The position numbers and the translations under genes are program-made. DNA of 64,000 bases from Planctomycetaceae bacterium (GTDB lineage Bacteria > Planctomycetota > Planctomycetia > Pirellulales > Lacipirellulaceae), in NCBI GenBank assembly GCA_002702655.1, contig PABB01000067.1:400409-464408 (forward strand). Reading direction: 5' to 3'. This document shows positions 27,031 through 35,922 of the stretch, piece by piece. The notes below the pieces were generated by a model. It was not told the DNA's origin, did no database searches, and saw nothing but the letters and a program-made list of their open reading frames with translations. Each line of letters opens with the position of its first letter. The stretch's first letter is position 1.

Positions 27031-27376
27031 GGTCCGATTCCTGCCTTGCACGTTGGCGGGCGACGCCGGCTCTTGCCGCCCCAGTCAATTCCATCAAGTC
27101 ACACGTCCTGCGCCCGCACTTCTGGCGCAGTCTCTGCTGCTTTGTATCGGCAGCGCAGGCGGGGGCGGCGAGTGAAACTTTGCCGGTTTTGCGGGTTCTG
27201 CCGCTAGCTGCCCTGGGGCACTCGCGCGGTCGCGAGTGGCCTTAACCCGTTGGCGCCAATTGAGTAGCTTCCGCCAGCCCCGCATCGAGCGTGGCTAGGG
27301 ACGCAGCGCAGCGGAGCCCAGCGCCGCTTCATTTCGTTTCGCGTGCCCCGAAGACCTGTCTGCGGAGACCCCCATC
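27031..27376. other. Divergent intergenic region between autotransporter and OmpH-like gene
   Basis: This 346-base region separates two divergent envelope genes and should hold both promoters. A CACTCGCG / CGCGAGTG hairpin (about 27219-27238) is visible, without a T run. No other gene or operator was recognised. Confidence 0.45.
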
Positions 27377-27913
27377 ATGCCAGCATCGAGACTCGCCACG
27401 ATCCTCGTCGCGGGGCTGACCCTCGGGTGCCAGCAGTCGGCGACGACTCCGCCGCCGACCACCACCGGCGGCGTGGCGGTGATCGATCTCGACGCGGTCG
27501 CCGCGCAGCTGGGCCGCGATCAGCAGATGCTGGCGTCGATCAATCAGCAGCAAGCGGCGCTGCAGCAACAACTCACCGAGGCGGCCCGCGCGTACAAGCA
27601 ACAGATTGCAGAGCGCCGCCAGGCGGCCGCCGCCCAACAGGCGCCCCAGGGCGTGACGCTCGCCGCGTTCGAGCAATCCGCCCAGGCCCAGCTCGACCAG
27701 GCCAAACAGCAGGCCGAGCAGAACCTCGCCGCGCACCAGGCCGACCTGATTCGCCAGTTCCGCGACCAGATTCGCCCTGCGGTGCGTCGCGTCGCCCGTG
27801 CGCGAGGCTTGTCGGTGGTGGTCACCAAGAACGATAGCGTGCTGTACGATTTCACCGACGCCGTCGACATCACCGACGCCGTCGTGGCGGAGCTGCAGTC
27901 GGCTGGTGAGTAG
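27377..27913 (+). CDS. OmpH/Skp-like periplasmic chaperone, lipoprotein form
   Basis: A 178-residue lipoprotein. The lipobox LTLGC places the lipidated Cys at residue 18. The mature part begins with the strand VAVIDLDAVAAQLG, then a long Gln/Ala-rich coiled coil (about residues 50-135), and ends with a short beta segment (LSVVVTKNDSVLYDFTDAVDIT). This is the OmpH/Skp plan; Skp chaperones carry unfolded outer-membrane proteins across the periplasm. Classical Skp is soluble (about 160 residues), so the lipid anchor is a variation. The gene diverges from the inverse autotransporter, suggesting a dedicated partner. The ATG is preceded by GGAG nine bases away. Confidence 0.8.
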   Translation: MPASRLATILVAGLTLGCQQSATTPPPTTTGGVAVIDLDAVAAQLGRDQQMLASINQQQAALQQQLTEAARAYKQQIAERRQAAAAQQAPQGVTLAAFEQSAQAQLDQAKQQAEQNLAAHQADLIRQFRDQIRPAVRRVARARGLSVVVTKNDSVLYDFTDAVDITDAVVAELQSAGE

Positions 27914-27916
27914 CTG

Positions 27917-27965
27917 TTGGTGATTGGTGATTGGTGATTGGTGATTGGTGATTGGTGATTGGTGG
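27917..27965 (+). repeat. Tandem heptamer array TTGGTGA
   Basis: Six exact tandem copies of TTGGTGA plus one degenerate copy begin four bases after the OmpH-like gene's stop. The unit differs by one base from TTGGTCA in the inverted elements at 37316-37400 and 39784-39892, so these are one family. It could vary in copy number by slippage. Confidence 0.85.
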
Positions 27966-28085
27966 GAGGGCGAGGCTCCTGCCGAGCCTGCGGCCCACCC
28001 TGCGCCCGAGAAAAATCGTGCTTTGGCGCGTCGCAACGGCTACTCTCGAAGGGTGATCTTCTCCTGAATCGGCGCGAGGTGCGAC

Positions 28086-28790
28086 ATGGGCGTGATACGG
28101 TCGGCAGCGGCGTCAGTTTGGTTGCCTCTCGTGGCAGTCGGGATCTCCGTGGCGCAGGAACCGTCGGCCGCCGACCGGTTCTACGTCCGCATCGACGCGG
28201 CGCGGGCGGAGTATCGTCAGGCGGTGGCCGAAGAGATTCGCAATGCAACGGAGGTCGAGATCCTCCTGCTGCGGTTCGACGACGTGGCGTATGCCGAAGG
28301 CGGCTACGATGCAACTGTGGCAGGATACGGCCAAGACTCGCGGTCGGAGGGCGCTGACGCCGATCAGCGCTTCCCCATTGCACCGTACGGCGCCACGACC
28401 AGCGTCCTTGCCAAGAAACGATTGCCCGCCAAGCGATGTCAAGCGTTGCTTGACGCCTTGGCGATGCAGATCGAACGGCCACGACATACCGGCGGGGCCT
28501 TGTGCCACTTTCCTGTGCATGGCCTGCGCGTGTTTGGAGAGGGCGATGCAACAGGCCAATCTGGCGACCTGCCATTGATTTACTCTGGTACATTTTGCTG
28601 GCTTTGCGAGAACTTTGGTTTCGCCTACCCGGATGGCCACGGGGCCGAGTGGCTCGACACGACCGACGCGCTGCGCGACGCGGTCGAGAAGTTCATGCCC
28701 GTGCCAGCGGCCGAATTGCAGCGGTTCCAGGAGAAGTACCCGCCAAAGCGCCGCGCCGGCCGAGCGGAACGCAACGCGCCGGCGCAATAG
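28086..28790 (+). CDS. Exported hypothetical protein
   Basis: An unrecognised 234-residue protein with a signal peptide (MGVIRSAAASVWLPLVAVGISVAQ). The mature part includes RNATEVEILLLRFDD (near 52-66), a central Lys/Arg region, a CHFPVHGLRVF stretch near 140, then TFCWLCENFGFAYPDG near 170. The two Cys in CWLC could form a disulfide or bind a metal. The C-terminus is basic. The ATG at 28086 follows GAGGT. It is convergent with the amidase gene with a 27-base gap. Function unknown. Confidence 0.65.
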   Translation: MGVIRSAAASVWLPLVAVGISVAQEPSAADRFYVRIDAARAEYRQAVAEEIRNATEVEILLLRFDDVAYAEGGYDATVAGYGQDSRSEGADADQRFPIAPYGATTSVLAKKRLPAKRCQALLDALAMQIERPRHTGGALCHFPVHGLRVFGEGDATGQSGDLPLIYSGTFCWLCENFGFAYPDGHGAEWLDTTDALRDAVEKFMPVPAAELQRFQEKYPPKRRAGRAERNAPAQ

Positions 28791-28817
28791 CTGGGCGCCT
28801 CGCCCTCCCCTGCCGCG

Positions 28818-29540
28818 CTACTTCCGCTTCGTCTCGGTGATCAACTCCGTCGGCCCGTCGTCCAGCGGCGGGCCCAAATCGATCGTGGGGGCTTTGCCCG
28901 CCAGCACGGCGTCGACCCACTTGGCAAACTGCCCGTCGTCGAAGTACCGCTGAAAGTCGCGGCCCGGGCAACTGGTTTGGCCCTTGGCGACCGCCTTGTG
29001 GGTGCTGATGGCGCCGAGCTTCAGCTCGTGCTGGTGCAGCAGCCACGCGACCAGCCGCACGGCCGACTCGACCTGCTGCGGGCTGGGGCGCTGCTCCTCG
29101 AAGTTGCCCATCAGCTCCACGCCAATGTGCCCGGCCAGTTCGTACTTGGTGTTCGACTCCGGCTCGTAATCGAGCGAGCGGCCCTCGAAGATCCGCCCGT
29201 CGGGGGCGATCAGAAAGTGGTACGGCAAGTCGGGCCAGAACGTGTTGCGCGGCGGCTGTTCGATCTCCGGCCGTCGCTTGCCCCAGGCCTGCATGTTGCG
29301 GATGAACTCGATGGGGTCGCGATCGACCGTCCACAACACGCCCGCGTGATGCAGCGTCACGTACTTGGGGGTGTGCCGCCGCGCGTCAGGAATCGGATCG
29401 GGCTGGCTTCCCCAGTCTTTGGCCGACACAAAGTGCGGCGGCCGCGGGACCTTCACGGCGGGTGCGTCGTCGGCGGCCGCGGCGATCGACGCCGGCAACC
29501 AAGTCGCGAGCAAGACCGAGAGAGCAAGTTGTCGAATCAT
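28818..29540 (-). CDS. Exported N-acetylmuramoyl-L-alanine amidase (Amidase_2/PGRP type)
   Basis: A 240-residue zinc amidase that cuts the bond between N-acetylmuramate and L-alanine in peptidoglycan. Signal peptide: MIRQLALSVLLATWLPASIAAA. The zinc ligands expected for T7-lysozyme-like enzymes are visible: His in VTLHHAG (about residue 63), His in ISTHKAVAKG (about 174) and Cys in TSCPGRDF (about 184). The family GVELMGNF segment is also intact. The ATG at 29540 was chosen because it begins the signal peptide; the upstream 27 codons do not fit. It supports the idea that planctomycetes have peptidoglycan to remodel. It may act in cell-wall recycling or in digestion of prey or debris. Confidence 0.9.
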   Translation of the reverse strand: MIRQLALSVLLATWLPASIAAAADDAPAVKVPRPPHFVSAKDWGSQPDPIPDARRHTPKYVTLHHAGVLWTVDRDPIEFIRNMQAWGKRRPEIEQPPRNTFWPDLPYHFLIAPDGRIFEGRSLDYEPESNTKYELAGHIGVELMGNFEEQRPSPQQVESAVRLVAWLLHQHELKLGAISTHKAVAKGQTSCPGRDFQRYFDDGQFAKWVDAVLAGKAPTIDLGPPLDDGPTELITETKRK

Positions 29541-29724
29541 GGAAGAACTCGTCTTCTGTTTGCCATTCGCTGTAGCCCTCCCCTGACTTGCCGCTGCTGA
29601 GTTTTGCCTTTTGCACGCCAACGCGAATCTGGGAGCAAAAGTCGCCGCCTTCAGGAGATCGGCAGTCAGCCTAAGTCGCTTTTTGCAATCACCTTACAGT
29701 CGTCGGGGTCAATTGCGGCAGGGC

Positions 29725-29744
29725 GAGTTTTGCGAGCAAAACTC
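29725..29744. repeat. 20-base palindrome GAGTTTTGCGAGCAAAACTC
   Basis: Two nine-base arms that are exact reverse complements flank GA. The same arms occur at 9318-9356. It lies in a spacer between co-directional minus-strand genes. It may be a dispersed intergenic palindrome rather than a regulator site, because the other copy neighbours an unrelated gene. Confidence 0.6.
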
Positions 29745-29882
29745 CCGGTCCCTCAGCAAAACGCATCGCCCACTCGCCCACTGACAATCGCCGCGCCCCT
29801 GGCGTCGCCAAAACGCAGCGTCACGCACTTCTGTTGTACGCGAAGCGCTGGCTCAATTTCCACCAGAAACCCGCGAGTGTGC

Positions 29883-29901
29883 CACGGCTCTGTGAGCCGT
29901 G
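29883..29901 (-). terminator. Hairpin just downstream of the GH43-like gene
   Basis: CACGGCTC (29883-29890) and GAGCCGTG (29894-29901) pair perfectly around a TGT loop, six bases after the stop of the minus-strand gene. No T run follows, so it may act as a transcript-end stabiliser. It shares its TGCCAC-like border with hairpins at 31106, 35923 and 40833. Confidence 0.45.
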
Positions 29902-29907
29902 CGCCAG

Positions 29908-30957
29908 TTACTTCGGAAACGCGTCCACCAGCGCGTCGTATTGCTTGCCGCTGATGGTGATCATGCTGCCGTGGCGCACCCGCGGCGGCAGGCTGTACTT
30001 GTCCCAGTCGGGACGCTGGTAGCCGGCCACTTGAAACCACGGGCCGGTCAGTTGCTCGGCGACCGACAAGCCGTAGGAGACGCCGGGGTACTGCTCGTAG
30101 TACAGGTACCACGCCTGGCCGTTGGGCGCGGGGATCAGCGTGGGCGCTTCGCGAAAGCTAGGGCTCAGCGGCGGGCCCGGCGGCGAGTACGGCCCCAACA
30201 GCGCCGGCGCCGTGCAGATGCGGATCGTCTTGCCCGTGGGCCAGTCGAGCGTGGGGTAGCGCTCGTCCTTGATGATGGCAAAGTACTCCTCGCCCACCCG
30301 GCGGACGATCGTGTCGATCGTGGCCGTGTCCCAGTCGCCGTCGAACAGCTTGCGCGGCGGGGCGGAAAACTCCTGCAGGTCTTTGCTGGTCGCGTACAGG
30401 GTGCGCTGGCCCGCCCAGTACGGCTCGGGCAAGTCGGTCTCGCCCAGGTCGTGGGTCGTGTGCCACGTGAGCAGGTACGTTTGCTCCGCCTCGTCGAAAT
30501 ACAACTTGGGCGCGCCAATCCGCGGCAGCGCCGTCGGGTAGCCGGGCACCTGTGACAGGTTGGGCCGATAGTCGCCGAACCGTTCCCAGTGAATCAGATC
30601 CTCCGACACCCAGAAGTTGATGTCTGGCGCCCCGTCGTTGCGATTGCCGACCAAGTAGTAGCGGCGGTCATGCCCGCGGCAGATGTCGGCATGCCCGCGG
30701 TAGGAGTTCATCACCCGCTTGCCCCCGTTGAGCAACTCCCAATGCAACCCGTCGCGACTGACGCTGTAGTACAGCCGACCGTAGTCGCCCTCCATCATGT
30801 GGGCGAACAGATACGCCTCGTGCACCGGCGCCTCGTCGGCAGCGACCTGCCCCGGCGGATCGGGCATCTGCCCGCGGGCGGCGGGAGTGGAGACGGCAAT
30901 TGCGAGCAGGATCAGCGCGCCGGCGAGTTGCACCGACGCAGTGCGGTTGATGTTCAT
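29908..30957 (-). CDS. Exported five-bladed beta-propeller glycosidase-like protein (GH43/GH32 clan)
   Basis: A 349-residue secreted protein. The signal peptide (VQLAGALILLAIAVSTPAARG) is followed by repeated propeller blades: EGDYGRLYYSVSRDGLHWELLNGG, DICRGHDRRYYLVGNR, WVSEDLIHWERFGDY, PKLYFDEAEQTYLLTW and similar. Each couples a Y/F-Y-L strand to a following D-G-L-H-W strand. This is the usual picture of GH43, GH32 and relatives, which cut arabino-, xylo- or fructo-glycans. The catalytic acids cannot be assigned with confidence. The ATG at 30957 was taken because it precedes the signal peptide; the longer frame overlaps a shadow. Carbohydrate degradation suits the planctomycete lifestyle. 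Confidence 0.75.
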   Translation of the reverse strand: MNINRTASVQLAGALILLAIAVSTPAARGQMPDPPGQVAADEAPVHEAYLFAHMMEGDYGRLYYSVSRDGLHWELLNGGKRVMNSYRGHADICRGHDRRYYLVGNRNDGAPDINFWVSEDLIHWERFGDYRPNLSQVPGYPTALPRIGAPKLYFDEAEQTYLLTWHTTHDLGETDLPEPYWAGQRTLYATSKDLQEFSAPPRKLFDGDWDTATIDTIVRRVGEEYFAIIKDERYPTLDWPTGKTIRICTAPALLGPYSPPGPPLSPSFREAPTLIPAPNGQAWYLYYEQYPGVSYGLSVAEQLTGPWFQVAGYQRPDWDKYSLPPRVRHGSMITISGKQYDALVDAFPK

Positions 30958-31105
30958 TTCGAGACGCCCCGGGAAAAGACACGGCTGGCCGCCGCGTGAG
31001 TCTTGTCCGACAAGCGTAGCACGCAACGGGTGGCGACCTGCCGGCATGCCTGTTTTACGCGATGAGGCCTCGCGATATCTACCGGAAACCGACGGGGACG
31101 GTAGG

Positions 31106-31137
31106 CATGCCCACGGCGGCGGACCGCCGTGGGCATG
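31106..31137 (-). terminator. Hairpin after the double PEP-CTERM gene
   Basis: A 14-bp perfect stem (CATGCCCACGGCGG and its complement) with a CGGA loop lies 18 bases past the gene's stop at 31155. No T run follows. It is related in outline to other TGCC-bordered hairpins in the window, so a dispersed repeat is as likely as a terminator. Confidence 0.45.
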
Positions 31138-31154
31138 GCACCCCCGCGGTGTCG

Positions 31155-34100
31155 CTAGCGCTGGGTCGCTACCACGACGTCGGCGTGTTGCCGCCAGACG
31201 GCGGCCAGCGCGGCGAGGAGCAGCAGCACGCAGCTCGCGGGCTCGGGGACGGCGTGCTGTCCGGCGATGGCGGCGGGGCCTGAGCCGTATTGGTCCTGCC
31301 AGGCGGGGATGAGCGACTTGTTCGAGCGTTGGATCGCCAGGAAGTCGGCGCCATCGACGTCGCCGTCCGGTTCGCGGTCGGCGGAGAAGAACGGCAGGTA
31401 GTCGCTCAGCACGATTTGATTGGCGGGGAAGGCGCTGCCCACGCCGTAATTGACGACGAACGAGCCCTCGTCGCCGGTGGTCCTCAGCCGCTGGCCGGTG
31501 AACACGTTGTTGAAAAATCCGTTGAGCGTCGTGGCGCTGAGCACAATGAACTCGTCGTCGACCCCCGGCTCGAAACTGCCCAACAGCGTCAGGTCCAGCC
31601 ACCCGTCGATGTTCGACGTGCCCGACACCTGCACAATGTCGTGCAGGGCGCCGGGGATCGTGCCGCCGACTTCGATATCGAGGCGGGCGTCGTTGCCCTG
31701 GGTGTAGTTGCCGGCAATCGCGGTGGCGCCGGCGCCGGGCCCGGCCGAAAAGTCGGGGCCGGGCGCGAGCGTGCCGGCGGGGTTGTTCAGATTGCCCAGG
31801 AACGACTCGACCTGCAGCTTGCCCCTGTTGAACAGAAACGTGCCGCTGTGCGTGTGGTCGATTTCGGCGGCGGCGACGAACGGCTGGGAAGAAAACACGC
31901 CCGCGGCGCCGATTTCCATTTCGCCGCCCGCCCAGATTTTGACTTCGCCCGAGAAGCGGGCCAGGCCGTCCTCAACGTACAGTCGCCCCGTCCCCCCCGC
32001 GGCGTCCGCCGTGCCGCCGATTCCCGCGTCGATGGCGGTGAGCGTACTGCCGAACCGGACCAACACGTCGCCGTGACTCGCCCCGTTGTTGACCGTGCCG
32101 ATTTCCAGGTGGCGTTGAATCTGCACCGTCGAGCCTTGGGTGATGTCGACCAATCCCGTGCCCGCGACGCCGACCTCGACATCGGAGGTGCTGGTCCACA
32201 TCGAGTTGTTCACGCGGACCGTGCCGTCGCCGCCGGCAAATTGGCCGAGCGTGCCGCCGCCCGTGTACAGTTCGGCTTCGTCGAGGACCTGGACTTCGGC
32301 CGTGCCCGCGCCGCCGACGCGAAACAGGGCAAACCCGAACCCGCGGATCGCTCGCCACAGCGAGCCGGAGCCAGTGACGACGACGTCCACGTCGCTGCCC
32401 GCATTGGTCGCCAGCCGGGCAATCGTGTGCGTCAGCTGGGCGCCCCCTTCGATGCGCATGTCGCCGTCCGTGCCGCCAGCGCCGATGTTCAGGGCCAGCG
32501 TCACGTCCGCCGTGGCGCCCGAGGTGAGCTGCAGCTTGGGCCGGTTGCCCGCCGCGGCGCCGCTGATCGTGTATTCCTCGTTGCCGATAATGTCCGCAGT
32601 GGCCTGAAAATGGCCGCCCGAAACGGTCAATGTGCCGTCGCGGTGGTCGATCGTGCCGCCGGCCGAGTTGTCCAGGCCGGTTTTCGCTTCGAAGTCGCCG
32701 GTCTCCAGCACGAAGGAGGAGTTGCTGTCGAGGACGACGGGTCCGTTGGCGGTGAAGCTGCCCCCGGCGACGCCCAGGACGCCCGTTTCGTGAACGGAAA
32801 TTTGCCCTGTTCCGCTAGTGAAGCTGCCGCCATTCACGTCGAGTCGCGCGCTATTGCCCGCCGCCGCGGCGCCGCCGATGTCGATCGTGCCCGCGCCCTG
32901 TTGGTTAAACGACGACCCGCTGGCCACCGAGAAGAACGCCAACTGGCCGGTGCTGGTTCCCGTGCCGATGTTGAAGTTGCCGTCGGTCGTCATCGCGCCG
33001 CCCGTATCGACGAACAAAAACGCGGTTTGACTGGTATTCGTGCCGGTGGTCATGTTGATGTCGCCGGCGACGCTCAGCGTGGAGTCGGTGCTGACGCTGA
33101 CCGATCCTGACGAGCCCGTGACGGCCGAGGCGGCGATATGCAGGTTGCTGCCGATGGTCCCCTTCGAGCCGCTGACCAGTTGCAGCTGGCCCATGCTCCC
33201 CGAGGCGCCGATGATCGCGGCATTGTTGGCCGAGGTCGCGAGCGTTGAGCCGTTGACCACGACCGTGCCGTCGCCGGACGAGTGGGCGCCGACGCGGAGC
33301 TGGCCGGTCACGGCGACGTCGGAGCCGTGCTCGATGTCGAGCCGACTGCCGTCGCGCACCCGCAGGACGTTGCCGACGTTCAGGTCCAACGCATCGCCGG
33401 CGACCCCCAAGACCAAGTCGCCGCCATCTAGCACGGCGTCACCCGTCAGCGAGTAAGTGCGGTCGGTCCCGCTGCTGCGAAACGTGACGTCGCCGGCGTC
33501 GATCTGCAGATCTTCGGTCGTGCGATTGTTGGTGAAGGTGGCCGTGTACGCGCCGGCTTCGTTGAAGATGGCCAAGTCGCCGGAGCCCGGCGGCGGCGAA
33601 CTGGTTCCCGTCAACCGGGTCCACGGACCGGCTGAAATGAAGAACCCGTCCAGCGGCAGGCTCCATTCAAAATCGTCGGCGTGCACGGGCAACGGAGCGG
33701 CGGCGAGGAGCACGACCGCAGCGCGCACGGCCAGCCAGTGGCTGCGCGCAGACAAGCAAGAAATAGACACAACACCCCCAGCGGCTGAGGTAAAATCGCG
33801 AGCAGGCGACCTCTTTCTACCTCCGGGGTTCGTTATAGACGCGCTGAGTGCGGGAAGCAAAGAAAAACCGGGCGAGCGGGCTCGTACCATCAAGGCAACG
33901 AGGAATGACCCCAACAATAGAATATGCCCAGTCGGTTCCGGAACCGCAGCCGAATACACGGCGGCCGCTGTCGCACCATAGGCTGTCTTCCACTGGTCCA
34001 GTGAGCCGATACTGGGCGCTTGCTGCCAGGCGAAAAAGTCAGTTGCATCGACGTCGCCATCGGCATCAAAGTCACCGGAGAGCGGGTCGTCTGAGACAAT

Positions 34101-35768
34101 CTGCGCCGTGTAGACGCCGCCGGCGCCATTTTCCAGCACGACGGCGAACGCGATTAGCCCGTCGTCAGTGAAGTGGAGTTTGCGGCCATTGCCGCCGGCA
34201 GATGTGTCCCAATCGAGAAAATCGAATAGGAGAACTTGCTGCATGTCGACGCCGGGGCCAGGGTCGGCGTCGAAGTAGTCACCGACCCGAATGATTTCGT
34301 GGATTACACCGTCTTTCGTCGCCCAGATTCCATCGCCGCGATTGTAGTCGTGTTGTCGCAGTTCAACGGTCAGTTCGGCTGTGAACGCCACGTCTCCCTG
34401 GGCGTTGAACATCACGTTGGAGAATGAGTAAAACTCAGCGCCATCGTCTGTACCCGGTCCCAGTTCGGCGTCGTATTCGCGAGCGAGCATCACGAGTTCG
34501 CCGCCAGCGTTCGTGAAGATTCCGCGATCGGTGGGCGACGCGACGCCAGGTCCGGCGATGGTCCCCCGAAACGCGACGTCGCCGTAGGCATTGAGTAGTG
34601 GAAGAGCCATGCTCGCGACAGTCGTGCCGGGCTGTAGGCCGCTGCCGGCGACCGCATCGCCCAGGCCGATGATTTGCGTGCGATTCGCATCTGAATCTAG
34701 CCAGATGCCTGGAACTTGCGAGCCGTCGCTTGTATCAACTGCTCTGCCGTCGAAGACGATTTCGCCTGAGGCATTGATATCGGCGCTGTAGAGCGCGGAG
34801 AAAGTGAATCCAGGCCCCAGATTCGGACCCAACGATCCGGCATCACCCTCGCGAACGCGCGGTGTCAATACACCATTTTGGTAGGTCCAAAGTCCACGGT
34901 CGTTGCTCGCGTCGACGCCGGCCCCAGCCACCTGCCCCTTGAATACGACTGTCGAGACGTCATTCAAAATGGGCGAATCGAGCGCGACGAAATAGTCGCC
35001 AGGTTCCAACGCGGGGCCCGGACCCGCGACGCCCGTGCGTGCGATCGTTGTCAGCGCGCCATCCTCGTACAGCCAAATCCCTTCGTCGTTCGTGGCATCG
35101 ACGCCTGCACCCGTCAGGCCTGAAATGAATGCGGCATGCCCTTGTGAATTGAACGCGGGACCGCCCGGATATGTGAAGAAGACGCCATCTCCCAAGCGTG
35201 GGCCAAAAGCGTCCGAGCCCTGACGAGCTACTGGGGTAAGGATCCCTCCGGCATCTGTCCATCGTCCATAGTCGTTGTCCGGCGAGACGCCATCGCCCGT
35301 GAGCGAGGCGGGGAAGAGGACGACGCCAGCCGAGTTGAGTATCGGGTCGTCACTGAATCCCGAGTGATACGACGTCGCGGTGAAGAAGACGTTGGGTCCC
35401 AGACCAGGGCCGGGGCCTGCTGCGCCCTCGCGGGCGACCAACTGCAGTGTCCCATCCGAAGTCTTCCAGACGCCGACATCGTTAGACTCGTCGACACCGG
35501 GACCGCTCAGGGCCGAACGAAAAGCAACCTCGCCCGACTGATTGAGAACCGGCGTCGTGCGGAAGGCGGAGAAGTAGACGCCTTCGCCAAGATCGGGTCC
35601 GTAGCCCGCGGCTGCGCCGCGTTCGCCCGTGAGGGCGATAGGAGCATAGTGCACGACGCCACCGCGCGCCGCGCTTCCCAGCAAGGCCATCACTGCGCAG
35701 CAAAGCGCGGTCGCGGGCAGTGAGCGAGTCGTCGACGATGCGAAACTGACCATGTTCCGACGAGGCAT
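31155..35768 (-). CDS. Double PEP-CTERM surface protein (apparent fusion of two exported proteins)
   Basis: One uninterrupted frame of about 1537 codons joins two complete exported proteins. The first (N-terminal about 665 residues) has a signal peptide (SFASSTTRSLPATALCCAV), then seven or eight repeats of about 60 residues with the core N-x-x-G-x-V-A-F...G-x-G-V-D...N-D-x-G-I-W, resembling a propeller-type DUF7453 family. It ends with a dockerin-like DFDADGDVDATDF motif and a VPEP plus hydrophobic helix plus arginines (PEP-CTERM). The frame then runs into a second signal peptide (AVRAAVVLLAAAPLPVHA) and a Gly/Asn/Thr-rich beta-solenoid. That ends with its own DREPDGDVDGADF motif and PEP-CTERM. 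A GTG at 33770 could start the second protein alone. Start 35768 was chosen for the signal peptide; 35753 is possible. Confidence 0.7.
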   Translation of the reverse strand: MPRRNMVSFASSTTRSLPATALCCAVMALLGSAARGGVVHYAPIALTGERGAAAGYGPDLGEGVYFSAFRTTPVLNQSGEVAFRSALSGPGVDESNDVGVWKTSDGTLQLVAREGAAGPGPGLGPNVFFTATSYHSGFSDDPILNSAGVVLFPASLTGDGVSPDNDYGRWTDAGGILTPVARQGSDAFGPRLGDGVFFTYPGGPAFNSQGHAAFISGLTGAGVDATNDEGIWLYEDGALTTIARTGVAGPGPALEPGDYFVALDSPILNDVSTVVFKGQVAGAGVDASNDRGLWTYQNGVLTPRVREGDAGSLGPNLGPGFTFSALYSADINASGEIVFDGRAVDTSDGSQVPGIWLDSDANRTQIIGLGDAVAGSGLQPGTTVASMALPLLNAYGDVAFRGTIAGPGVASPTDRGIFTNAGGELVMLAREYDAELGPGTDDGAEFYSFSNVMFNAQGDVAFTAELTVELRQHDYNRGDGIWATKDGVIHEIIRVGDYFDADPGPGVDMQQVLLFDFLDWDTSAGGNGRKLHFTDDGLIAFAVVLENGAGGVYTAQIVSDDPLSGDFDADGDVDATDFFAWQQAPSIGSLDQWKTAYGATAAAVYSAAVPEPTGHILLLGSFLVALMVRARSPGFSLLPALSASITNPGGRKRSPARDFTSAAGGVVSISCLSARSHWLAVRAAVVLLAAAPLPVHADDFEWSLPLDGFFISAGPWTRLTGTSSPPPGSGDLAIFNEAGAYTATFTNNRTTEDLQIDAGDVTFRSSGTDRTYSLTGDAVLDGGDLVLGVAGDALDLNVGNVLRVRDGSRLDIEHGSDVAVTGQLRVGAHSSGDGTVVVNGSTLATSANNAAIIGASGSMGQLQLVSGSKGTIGSNLHIAASAVTGSSGSVSVSTDSTLSVAGDINMTTGTNTSQTAFLFVDTGGAMTTDGNFNIGTGTSTGQLAFFSVASGSSFNQQGAGTIDIGGAAAAGNSARLDVNGGSFTSGTGQISVHETGVLGVAGGSFTANGPVVLDSNSSFVLETGDFEAKTGLDNSAGGTIDHRDGTLTVSGGHFQATADIIGNEEYTISGAAAGNRPKLQLTSGATADVTLALNIGAGGTDGDMRIEGGAQLTHTIARLATNAGSDVDVVVTGSGSLWRAIRGFGFALFRVGGAGTAEVQVLDEAELYTGGGTLGQFAGGDGTVRVNNSMWTSTSDVEVGVAGTGLVDITQGSTVQIQRHLEIGTVNNGASHGDVLVRFGSTLTAIDAGIGGTADAAGGTGRLYVEDGLARFSGEVKIWAGGEMEIGAAGVFSSQPFVAAAEIDHTHSGTFLFNRGKLQVESFLGNLNNPAGTLAPGPDFSAGPGAGATAIAGNYTQGNDARLDIEVGGTIPGALHDIVQVSGTSNIDGWLDLTLLGSFEPGVDDEFIVLSATTLNGFFNNVFTGQRLRTTGDEGSFVVNYGVGSAFPANQIVLSDYLPFFSADREPDGDVDGADFLAIQRSNKSLIPAWQDQYGSGPAAIAGQHAVPEPASCVLLLLAALAAVWRQHADVVVATQR
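33771..33990 (-). other. Junction between the two PEP-CTERM proteins
   Basis: Going down the minus strand, the first protein's VPEP sorting signal and hydrophobic helix (about 33955-33885) end in basic residues. About 40 linker codons follow before the second signal peptide. A GGAGG sequence lies near 33826 and a GTG with upstream GGGGG at 33770. In the other two frames stops occur within 60 bases of the helix, so a single-base indel would restore two separate genes. Confidence 0.55.
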
Positions 35769-35922
35769 TGAACGAGGAGATCCAAGCACCATCCCACGAG
35801 TATAATCCGCACTTGGCGCCGAGCCGATCCTTCGGGCGCCGGTGCTGAGTGTCCGCGCCCTTAGACCGCAATGTCGCCGTGTTGCATCGCACACAACGGG
35901 TGCAGGCGTTGACCGCACGTCG

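Larger units (their letters stand above)
29541..29907. other. Spacer with palindromes between amidase and GH43-like genes
   Basis: Nothing coding is seen. The spacer carries the perfect palindrome at 29725-29744 and a CACGGCTC/GAGCCGTG hairpin at 29883-29901 just past the GH43-like gene's stop. Confidence 0.5.

Noticed and set aside
27917-27965. CRISPR or iteron array
   Set aside because: The seven-base repeats are contiguous without spacers, and no cas or replication genes are nearby.
31290-33110. Plus-strand frame of about 600 codons opposite the PEP-CTERM gene
   Set aside because: Antisense shadow; the minus strand has signal peptides, dockerin-like motifs and sorting signals.
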